Shown: positions 19,978 to 27,583 of the stretch, in pieces
Layout: each line of letters starts with the position of its first letter
Numbering within the stretch: the first letter of the stretch is position 1
DNA from: Planctomycetota bacterium
GTDB lineage: Bacteria > Planctomycetota > B15-G4
NCBI GenBank assembly: GCA_029259745.1
Contig: JAJDEO010000069.1
Span: 62,001 to 126,000 of the forward strand
Direction of reading: 5' to 3'
DNA length: 64,000 bases
Notes under the pieces: generated by a model
What the model saw: the letters and a program-made list of their open reading frames with translations, nothing else
What the model was told of the DNA's origin: nothing
Database searches by the model: none
Program-made: the position numbers and the translations under genes

Positions 19978-22563
19978 ATGGCCCTTCCGACTTCACGACG
20001 GCACCCGCGCTCGAGCGACGCCCTTCCGCTGGCGCTGCTCGTCGTCCTCGTGGCGGGCTTCTTCGCGCCGGTGCTCTTCGGCGACCGGGCGTTGCTCGGC
20101 GTCCACACGCACTCGCTGAGTCCGTGGACGCTCGCCTCCGACGCGCCGGCCCCACCGATCGTCGCTCCGCTGGCCGCCGACAAGACGCTGCATTTCGACC
20201 CTCAGGTCGACGCGGCGCTCGAGAGCCTCGCGGAAGGCGCCGTCCCCCACTGGCACGACGGCCAGCTGTTCGGCTTTCCGCTGCTCGCCCAGTCCGTGCA
20301 CGGCATCTTCCACTGGCCGATGTGGCTCGGCCTCGTCATGCCGCGCGTCGAACTCTATGGCTGGGTGACGGCCATCCAGACGTTGATCGCGAGCATCGGG
20401 ATGTTCCTGCTCGCACGCGCGCTGCACCTCGATCGCTGGCCGGCGTTCCTCGCCGCCGTGCTGTTCGCGTACTGCGGGTACTTCTCGGTGCGACTGCACT
20501 GGTTCCAGATCCAAGGCGCGACGGTCTACCTGCCATGGATGATCTGGGGCATCGAGCGGATCTTCCGCGGGGCGAGTTGGGGCACGGTCGCGACAACCGC
20601 CGTTGCCGTGGGGTGTTCACTGCTCGCCGGTTTCCCGCAGGGTAGCGTGCACGCGCTCTACGCGGCCGGCGTCTGGGGCGTGACGCGCTGGGCCTGGGGG
20701 CTCCGATGGCGCCAGCCCGCGCGGCCCGGTCGTGCGATCCTGCGCTGCGGCCTGGCACTGAGCTTGGGCATCGCGATCGGTCTTCCGCAACTCCTACCGG
20801 CTTTCACCTTCGCCAACAGCGATGCGAGCACGCGCTCGAGTGAGTCGCCGGAGGTCGTACGGAGCTTCGGGATGGGCCCGGCGGGGCTGCTGCCACTCAT
20901 CGCGCCGCACGTTCTCGGTCACCCCCAGGATCTCGCCGCTCACACGCAGTCGCAGCTGCGCGTCGCCGGCAGCCTGCGCCCCGTGCTCGTCAAGCCACAG
21001 CTCACCGACAACCACCACGTCGAGACGGCGAGCACGATCTCGATCGCGGGGCTCATGCTCGCGATGCTCGGGTTGCGTTGGCGACACCCTGGCCGTGCGC
21101 TGGCCGCAGCGATCTTCTTCGCCGGTCTGATCCTGTCCTTCGACACGCCGTTGCTGCTCCTCGTCGCGCACCTGCCCGGGCTCGACCAAGGCGACCCGCG
21201 GCGGCTTCTGAGCTGGGTCGGGTTTGGCGGAGCTCTGCTTGCCGCCTTCGGGCTTGCACGTCTCATGCGCGACGGTCCGTCGGTGCGCTTCGGCTTCCTG
21301 TCGGCCGGTTGGGCCGCGATCACGGTTGTCGTCGCCGTGGCCGCGCATCAGATCTCGCCGACAGTGTGGGTCGAGTTCGTCGGGCCGTTGCTCGCCGAGG
21401 CGTACGGCATTCCGCCGCAAGAGGTCTTCCGTCACGCCGGCGACCTGCCGCTCGGCTTGACGCTCATGCTGCGCAGCCTCGACATCCTCGCCATGCTGTC
21501 GGCCGCCTCGGCTGGTGCCATCTGGTGGGCGCGTCGCAAGTCAGGGCGCGAGGCCGCCGGGACCGTGCTCGTCGGTTTGGCGCTGTTCGAGCTGCTCTAT
21601 CTCGTCGCGGCGCGCGAACTGACCACCGAACCGGCCGCATCGTTCACGACACCGCCGCCCGGGCTGTCGGCCTGGACCACGGCCGAGCTCGGTGGAGGAC
21701 GCGTGCATCGCCTCCTCGCAACGGACGACGGCCGCGTGCGGCGCGACGCCCTCGCCTACCCGCTGCCACCGGCCACCGGGATGCCCTTCGGCGTGCGCGA
21801 CGTCTCGGGCTACATCGCAATGTCGATGAAGCGCAACGAGGCGCTGCACGAGCTCATCGAACCGGGCAGCACGTTCGGCGTCGGCATCGGTGCGCTGGCG
21901 ACGCCGGCGGCGCTCGACGATCCGCTGCTCGACGTCATGGCCGTCGAGAAGGTCATCATCCCCGACGACCAGCGCGCACGCCTCGGTGATCGCGCGCTGA
22001 GTCCGATCGAAGAGTCTCCGGGTCTGTCCGTGTGGACGAACGTCGATGCACTGCCGCGCGCGTCGCTGGCTCGAGGCGCGTTCGTCGTCGCCTCGCGCGA
22101 GCAGGCGTACGAAGGCCTCGCGAGTCGGACCTTCGACCCACGCGTCGTCACCGTCATCGAAATGGACAACGACACGGCCCTGCGCGCTGACACCGTGCCC
22201 GCGAGCCGCGCAGCCCCGCCCGCGCCGATCGACTCGGCGCCCGGAACAGTCACGTGGACGCGCGACGATCCGGGCCACGTCGAACTCGACGTCGACGCGG
22301 CGCGCGCCACCTGGCTCGTGCTCGCCGACTCATGGGTACCGGGCTGGAGCGCCACGATCACGTCGGGCGACGGGACGTCCAGCACAGCGCCGGTCCTCCC
22401 GGCCCAGCTCGCCTTCCGCGCCGTGCCCGTACCGGCGGGGCGCTCGACGATCACACTCACGTTCGAATCGCCCGGCTGGTCGCTCGCGCGCCTCGCAGCG
22501 TTGATCGCGCTCGCGATCACGGCCGTGTTCTCGCTGCTCGGCCTGGCCTCACTCCGCAGCTGA
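19978..22563 (+). CDS. YfhO-like large membrane protein
   Basis: This 861-aa protein (878 aa if the ATG at 19927 is used) has the same plan as the protein at 10586-13324. An N-terminal helix is followed by a loop with FDPQVDAALESLAEGAVPHWHDGQLFGFPLLAQ, about eleven more helices, and a long soluble C-terminal part ending in WVPGWSATITSG ... VPVPAGRSTITLTFESPGW and a final helix. The HWHDGQLFGFPLLA loop is where GT-C enzymes place their substrate site. It probably transfers a sugar from a lipid carrier at the outer face of the inner membrane. Its last 15 bases overlap the convergent broken membrane-protein gene. Confidence 0.78.
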   Translation: MALPTSRRHPRSSDALPLALLVVLVAGFFAPVLFGDRALLGVHTHSLSPWTLASDAPAPPIVAPLAADKTLHFDPQVDAALESLAEGAVPHWHDGQLFGFPLLAQSVHGIFHWPMWLGLVMPRVELYGWVTAIQTLIASIGMFLLARALHLDRWPAFLAAVLFAYCGYFSVRLHWFQIQGATVYLPWMIWGIERIFRGASWGTVATTAVAVGCSLLAGFPQGSVHALYAAGVWGVTRWAWGLRWRQPARPGRAILRCGLALSLGIAIGLPQLLPAFTFANSDASTRSSESPEVVRSFGMGPAGLLPLIAPHVLGHPQDLAAHTQSQLRVAGSLRPVLVKPQLTDNHHVETASTISIAGLMLAMLGLRWRHPGRALAAAIFFAGLILSFDTPLLLLVAHLPGLDQGDPRRLLSWVGFGGALLAAFGLARLMRDGPSVRFGFLSAGWAAITVVVAVAAHQISPTVWVEFVGPLLAEAYGIPPQEVFRHAGDLPLGLTLMLRSLDILAMLSAASAGAIWWARRKSGREAAGTVLVGLALFELLYLVAARELTTEPAASFTTPPPGLSAWTTAELGGGRVHRLLATDDGRVRRDALAYPLPPATGMPFGVRDVSGYIAMSMKRNEALHELIEPGSTFGVGIGALATPAALDDPLLDVMAVEKVIIPDDQRARLGDRALSPIEESPGLSVWTNVDALPRASLARGAFVVASREQAYEGLASRTFDPRVVTVIEMDNDTALRADTVPASRAAPPAPIDSAPGTVTWTRDDPGHVELDVDAARATWLVLADSWVPGWSATITSGDGTSSTAPVLPAQLAFRAVPVPAGRSTITLTFESPGWSLARLAALIALAITAVFSLLGLASLRS

Positions 22564-23604
22564 CACCGCACGGCTGGACGCGGCTCGATGCGGTGCCGCG
22601 CGTCGCGTGCGTGACGTGGCCCAGGTCGCCACGCATGCCGCGACAACGGCGAGCGCCGCGAACTCGGGACCGTGGCGCGGCACGCCCCACGCCATCCCGC
22701 CCACCGTCACGCCGACGAGCACGACGATCTCGGGAACGCCGAAGCTCCGCCGCCCGCGACCGAGCTGCGTGCACGCCCAGGCTGTCAGCGCCGCGCATGC
22801 CAGCAGCGTCACGGACGTCGAGCGCACGAGCATGTCGGCGTCGAGCGTCCGGCTCCCGCGTGTCCCGTCGGCGAGCGGATAGCTCACGCGCAGGGCGTGC
22901 TCGGAGATGCCTGCGACGGGAAAGACAGCTGTCACGACGAGCAGTGCTGCCGACAGCAACGCCACGTTCCGACCGAGCGGTCGCACGGGAGATCCATCGC
23001 TGCGGTCGACTCCCCAGGCGACGATCAACAGCGCCGGCCAGACGACCGTCTAGATCTGCAGGAACATGATTCCCGCAACGCCCGTGCCGCTGATCTGATC
23101 GCGCCACGGCTCCTGCACGGGGATCACGCGCAACGCGAAGAGCACGAGCGCTGGAAGCAGCCACGGCAGCGCGGCGTTGGCGACATCGAACGCGTCGGGA
23201 ATGTGCCCTTCATCGGGCGCGCTCGACTCCGCCCGCGCGCGAGTGACGAGGAGCGACGTGAGAAACACGAAGGGCGCGACGAAGAAGACGAGCAACAGCG
23301 CGCCCGCAGTGGGACTCATTCCGAAGTCACCCGCACGTAACGCGATGATCCCCGCAGTGGCGACGGCCCAACCCAGCACCACGAGCGTCGTCGTCAACGC
23401 GGTCGGAAGGCCGAGCAACGGCCCCGCCCCGGTGCGCGCATCACGCCGTGCCTTGAACGGCAAGACGACGAGCGTCACGCCCAGCAGCCATGCCATGAAC
23501 CAGGCTTCACTGCTCGCGAGCCCGCGCGCTGCGCGCCCGGAGTCGTGCGTCATGCCGAAGAGGAAGAACGGAGCCCCGAACACGAACGTGATGAGCACAG
23601 CCAT
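22549..23604 (-). pseudogene. membrane-protein gene interrupted by an in-frame TAG
   Basis: Two open stretches, 23604-23053 and 23049-22549, are in the same frame and separated only by one TAG at 23052-23050. Read through, the junction LQI-stop-TVVWPALLIVAWG is one continuous hydrophobic helix, so both halves clearly come from a single gene of about 350 codons. The start ATG at 23604 has a GGGGGAC ahead of it. The product would have about eight or nine membrane segments; no family is recognised. The stop could be a true nonsense mutation, a sequencing error or suppressed; the reading frame and codon style downstream are intact, suggesting a recent event. Confidence 0.7.
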
Positions 23605-23724
23605 GGCGTCCCCCCGCGAAAACGGCGAGTGCCCCCTCGGGGCGGCCGCTCCGCTCACGAGGGTAAACAACGATCGCGTGTTCGTGACGTCGCAGGGTGC
23701 AGGACGCGCCGTCGGCGACCGCCG

Positions 23725-24855
23725 CTACTGGATCGAGACGTCGAACGTCCCGTTCATGAACGTGAGATTGTCGGACGCCGGCATGACCGAGCCCGGCGGG
23801 ACGTCGAACTCGAACGTGCCCTGGATCTGCGACGACGTGGCTGACGTGACCGTGAGCGTGCCGGGCACACCGTCGTCGGTGTACCAGCTCACGTCGGGCT
23901 GGGTCTGGCTCGCCGCGATGTTGAAGCCCGTGAAGACGTCGTCGACATCGATCGTGAACGGCGTGGGCGTGACGCCGGCCTCGAACAGGAACGCCATCGA
24001 GAAGCTGATCTCCTCGGCACCGACCTTCATCCCCGACGTGATGATCGTCTTCGGGCCATCGGAACTCGGAACCGAGAAAGCTTGGGCGACACCCGACCCG
24101 TTGTTCTTCGCCACATAGCTCGTGGTGACGAGTGCCTCACCGCTCGATAGCGTGGCCGTGACCATGTTGCCGCCGCCTCCGCCGGGACCACCACTGCCTG
24201 TCACGGTGAGCGCCGCGCTCGCCACGACATCGCCTACCGCGTTACTGACGAGCACGTCATACATGCCCGCCGTCAACTTCGGCAGCTTGACGACGAGCGA
24301 CGCGTCACCATTCGCCTGCGTGACCGATGCCTTCTTCGCCTTGCCGCCGCCAACCGGCGCGAGCCGCACCTTGGGCTTCTTCGCTCCGCCGCCGAGAGCC
24401 GTACCGGTGATCGTCACCTCGCCCTTCGGCGCCGCCGTGTCGGGCGTGACACCGTCGATCGTCGGAGCAAGCACCGTGAACGCGTCGTCAAAAGCCTGCT
24501 CGACGAGCCCCTTGCCCTTCGGCTTGACGTGCAGGTCGTAGACCCCCGCCCCCGTCTTCGTGTTCTTGAAGGCCGCCACCAGGCGCATCACGCCGCCACC
24601 TTCGTCGATCACGTCCGTCACCTTCAGCTTCGTCTTCTTCGGCTTCTTCGATTCATCGCCCGCGAGCGTCAACCAGACCTTCGGCTTGCCTTTGCCGAGT
24701 TCGCCACTGAGCCGCAGCTCGAGTGATGTCCCGACCGTGCCTTCGTCGGGCGAGACCGATTCGAGGTCGGCCGCGACGAGGGTCGGCTGCAGGGCCAAGA
24801 AACAGGCAAGGATCGCGGGCAGGAAACGCGCGGCGATGGACAGGCGGGAAGTCAC
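23725..24855 (-). CDS. secreted IPT/TIG-domain protein
   Basis: The 376-aa product begins at a GTG with GGAG nine nt upstream. It has a signal peptide (hydrophobic FLPAILACFLALQ, cleavage near LVAAD, residue about 29). Two IPT/TIG-type immunoglobulin-like domains follow: LESVSPDEGTVGTSLEL and later IDGVTPDTAAPKGEVTITG. Each contains Lys-rich KKPK strands. A Gly-rich linker (SGGPGGGGGN) leads to a C-terminal beta-rich domain of about 135 residues. Such modules occur on cell-surface or exported proteins that bind ligands or other proteins. The role here is unknown. The open frame upstream to 25140 runs into the neighbouring gene and is not coding. Confidence 0.75.
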   Translation of the reverse strand: MTSRLSIAARFLPAILACFLALQPTLVAADLESVSPDEGTVGTSLELRLSGELGKGKPKVWLTLAGDESKKPKKTKLKVTDVIDEGGGVMRLVAAFKNTKTGAGVYDLHVKPKGKGLVEQAFDDAFTVLAPTIDGVTPDTAAPKGEVTITGTALGGGAKKPKVRLAPVGGGKAKKASVTQANGDASLVVKLPKLTAGMYDVLVSNAVGDVVASAALTVTGSGGPGGGGGNMVTATLSSGEALVTTSYVAKNNGSGVAQAFSVPSSDGPKTIITSGMKVGAEEISFSMAFLFEAGVTPTPFTIDVDDVFTGFNIAASQTQPDVSWYTDDGVPGTLTVTSATSSQIQGTFEFDVPPGSVMPASDNLTFMNGTFDVSIQ

Positions 24856-24920
24856 GGTGTCGCTCCGGAAGACGTGTGGGGCCGACCAGTGTAGTGGATG
24901 ACACACAACCGAAGTGCACG

Positions 24921-25433
24921 TCAGCGAACGGCCCACTTTCCGAGCTGCGTTCTCATCACCTGTGCCGGCGGCCCACGAGTCATTGCGACGCTGAGGAAGT
25001 GGAACGCGTCGTCGCTCGCCAAGTCGGTGATGTCGTCCAGGTTCCCGAACAATCCATCGGGCCGCGCGAGGCAACCACCGAGATCCGTGAGGTCCCGCAG
25101 AAGCGTCAGCTTGTGGAAGATGTCGATGACGAGGAGCCACTTGCCATGCCCGAGCTCGAAGCGGCGTGTGTCGCGCTCGACGAGGCTGTGACGCGCGACC
25201 TTGGAGCGCTTGTCGAAGCCGTAGATGTACTCGGTGTCGAAGTCGTGAACGTCTTCATCGCTGCCGCCATATGACGAGCCAAGACACACCGAGCACACCC
25301 TCTCAACGTCACGAACCACGAACCGTTCGAGCTCACCACGCGTGAGCCCCCCGTGAGCCGCTCGACATGAGCACGACGTCAAGAGCGCGAGGACGAGTGA
25401 GAGGCACGCAGACGTCTCCAGCGCCTTTGCCAC
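24921..25433 (-). CDS. putative lipoprotein, unknown function
   Basis: The 170-aa product starts at a GTG and shows a signal sequence with lipobox LLTSC (Cys21). The mature part is less Ala/Arg-rich than its neighbours and includes a YGGSDEDVHDFDTEYIYGFD segment and a LGHGKWLLVIDIFHKLTLL segment. No family is recognised. The gene lies 65 bp upstream of the IPT/TIG gene on the same strand. Its codon use appears somewhat less GC-biased, which might reflect transfer; this is an impression by eye. Confidence 0.5.
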   Translation of the reverse strand: MAKALETSACLSLVLALLTSCSCRAAHGGLTRGELERFVVRDVERVCSVCLGSSYGGSDEDVHDFDTEYIYGFDKRSKVARHSLVERDTRRFELGHGKWLLVIDIFHKLTLLRDLTDLGGCLARPDGLFGNLDDITDLASDDAFHFLSVAMTRGPPAQVMRTQLGKWAVR

Positions 25434-25608
25434 GCCACGGCCGTCACCCACCGAGCTGCGCGCGGTCGACGACGATGGCGCGAGCGACTTCACCGGCGGC
25501 CAAACCACGCCACGCGATCCCCTCAACCGTCACACGCCGTGCCCGAGCCGCGCCCTCGTCGTCGACCGCGCGCAGCGGACAAGCACCCCCTCAGCTCAAC
25601 CCTAAACC

Positions 25609-26313
25609 CTAAAACAGGTTGTACCGCAGGATGCACCAAAGCGCCTGGAACCCATCCTTCACCCCGATCTTCTTGCCCTCGGCAAAGTCACGACCGAAGT
25701 AGCTGATCGGCACCTCGTACAACCGCACCTTCTTCCCGTCGACCTTCATGCGCGCCACCTTCGCCGTGACTTCCGGCTCGATGCCAAAGCGCGCGCTCTG
25801 GATGTCCAGCCGGTCGGCGATGTCGCGGCGGAAGACCTTGTAGCAGGTCTCCATGTCCGTGAGGTTGACGTTGCTCAGCATGTTGCTGAAGAGCGTCAGG
25901 CCCTTGTTGACGACGTAGTGCCAGAAGAGGTGACAGCGGTGGGCGCCGCCGCCGAGGAAGCGCGAGCCGTAGACGACGTCGGCCAGGCCATCCTGGATCG
26001 GCTTCAAGAGCGCCGGGTAGTCGTCGGGCGTGTACTCGAGGTCGGCATCCTGGATCAGGACGACGTCGCCCTTGACCTCCGCGAAGCCACGACGCAACGC
26101 CGCGCCCTTGCCCATGTTCTGGGGCTGGAGGAAGACACGCACCGTGCCAGCGTACTTCTCCTCGATCTTCGGGAGGATGTCGCGCGTACCGTCGGTCGAC
26201 CCGTCGTCGACAAGGACGATCTCCTTGTCGAACGGCGTATCGATCACACGACCGACGATCTCCTCGACCGTCGAGCGTTCGTTGTAGACCGGGATGACGA
26301 CGGAGAGCTTCAT
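25609..26313 (-). CDS. GT2 glycosyltransferase, dolichol-phosphate mannosyltransferase-like
   Basis: This 234-aa GT-A enzyme has LSVVIPVYNE at the start, VDDGSTDGT, metal-binding DAD in IQDADLEY, VVYGSRFLGG and a C-terminal VPISYFGRDFAEGKKIGVKDG segment. That last segment is typical of DPM1-like enzymes that charge polyprenyl phosphate with a hexose. There is no membrane domain. It lies 88 bp downstream of a GT2 gene, at the 3' end of the minus-strand glycosyltransferase operon, and would supply a lipid-linked sugar. The ATG at 26313 begins the first beta strand. Confidence 0.88.
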   Translation of the reverse strand: MKLSVVIPVYNERSTVEEIVGRVIDTPFDKEIVLVDDGSTDGTRDILPKIEEKYAGTVRVFLQPQNMGKGAALRRGFAEVKGDVVLIQDADLEYTPDDYPALLKPIQDGLADVVYGSRFLGGGAHRCHLFWHYVVNKGLTLFSNMLSNVNLTDMETCYKVFRRDIADRLDIQSARFGIEPEVTAKVARMKVDGKKVRLYEVPISYFGRDFAEGKKIGVKDGFQALWCILRYNLF

Positions 26314-26401
26314 GGACTTGCAGCCGGGCGAGGCGAATCGGGACGGCGGATTATCAGGGCCTGCGGGTCGCAGATGCAAGGAAGCGACGTCCGCTTCGTC
26401 T

Positions 26402-27583
26402 TCATCGGTCGGAAGCCACCCGCGGGTCGACAGTGACTTCGCGAGTTCCGAAGATCTTGTCGAGCGCGAACGCGTCGATCATCGCTCGGACCAGATTGCT
26501 GAACTCGGGGCTCTCCTCGACGGCCCAGAACGGGATCCGGAACATCGGGACGATTTCCGAATCGGGACGCCGACGCCGGGCCTGGATCAGCCGGCGCTTC
26601 TTGTCCATGGCGTCCAGAAGCGTCGAGAAATCGTCGACGGCCAGCATGTCGGCCTTGGCGGGCGGCGGAATGCCGACCGACCGCTTCTTGGCCTTCGTCC
26701 GCAACAGAACCTCGTGCAGCCGTCCCTTGCCCCGGGCGTCGCCGGCATCGATCCGATAGCCATGGTCGTTGAGCTGCAGGACATACGCCATGCGCTTCTG
26801 GTGGAGCAACAGCGCCGCCGGGAGGACCCGGTTGAGGACGTCCTGCGAGTAGTTCTTGTAGATGAGCCAGAGCGGGTTGCGCATCTGGAGCAGTCGGATC
26901 TTGTGGACGCCGATCCGTCGGCTCGTCGACATGTGATGGTGGTACGCGACCGAGCTGGGCACGTAGAGCACGCGGTAGCCGAGCACCCAGAGGCGGAATC
27001 CGAGGTCGACGTCCTCGTAGTAAGCGAAGAAGTCCTCATCAAAGCGCCCGGCATCCTCGTAGACCTCGCGCTTGATCGCCATCGACCCACCGCAGGCGAA
27101 GAGCGTCTCGCAGGGCTGGCGGTAGCGGTCGATGTTCGGGTCGTCCATCCCGACCTGCCAGCCGATGCCGTGGAAGTTCATCGCCGAGCCGCCGAAGTTC
27201 ACGGCCTGCCCGTTCCAAGCCAGCGTGAGTGAACTCGTGCAGTCGGCCTCCTGGCTCACGATCGGCGCGACGAGCTCGCGCAACCAGTCGGGTTCGACGC
27301 GCATGTCGGTGTTGAGGAAGACGAGCACGTCGCCCTGGGCTGCCTCGACGCCGATGTTGACGCCACCGGCAAAGCCGTGGTTCTGACGCGCGTGGATCGT
27401 GCGGGCGTCAGGAGCGTTCTGGTCGAGCCACTGCACCGAGCCGTCGACGGACCCGTTGTCGACCATGATGATCTCGAGCGAGTCGCTCGGATAGTCGACG
27501 GCACGCAGCGATTCGAAGAGCTTCTCGAAGTGATGCCGCCCGTTCAGGTTCACGAGGACGATCGAGACGGTGGGGAGATTCAC
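26402..27583 (-). CDS. GT2 glycosyltransferase (rhamnosyl/galactofuranosyl-transferase type)
   Basis: The 393-aa protein has VSIVLVNLNG, MVDNGSVDGS, HGFAGGVNIG and the metal-site NTD in FLNTDMRVEPDW. A FACGGSMAIKREV / GRFDEDFFAYYEDVDLGFRL signature follows, as in family 2 enzymes that add rhamnose or related sugars to surface glycans. A C-terminal helical part of about 130 residues follows the catalytic domain. The GTG at 27583 is preceded by AGGAG and overlaps the upstream gene's stop by 4 nt (GTGA), showing translational coupling with the GT2-GT4 fusion. Confidence 0.9.
   Translation of the reverse strand: MNLPTVSIVLVNLNGRHHFEKLFESLRAVDYPSDSLEIIMVDNGSVDGSVQWLDQNAPDARTIHARQNHGFAGGVNIGVEAAQGDVLVFLNTDMRVEPDWLRELVAPIVSQEADCTSSLTLAWNGQAVNFGGSAMNFHGIGWQVGMDDPNIDRYRQPCETLFACGGSMAIKREVYEDAGRFDEDFFAYYEDVDLGFRLWVLGYRVLYVPSSVAYHHHMSTSRRIGVHKIRLLQMRNPLWLIYKNYSQDVLNRVLPAALLLHQKRMAYVLQLNDHGYRIDAGDARGKGRLHEVLLRTKAKKRSVGIPPPAKADMLAVDDFSTLLDAMDKKRRLIQARRRRPDSEIVPMFRIPFWAVEESPEFSNLVRAMIDAFALDKIFGTREVTVDPRVASDR

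Noticed and set aside
25600..25615. Telomere-like CCCTAAACCCTAAA heptamers
   Set aside because: There are only two units next to a stop codon, with no hairpin or terminal structure; chance or slippage is the simpler reading.
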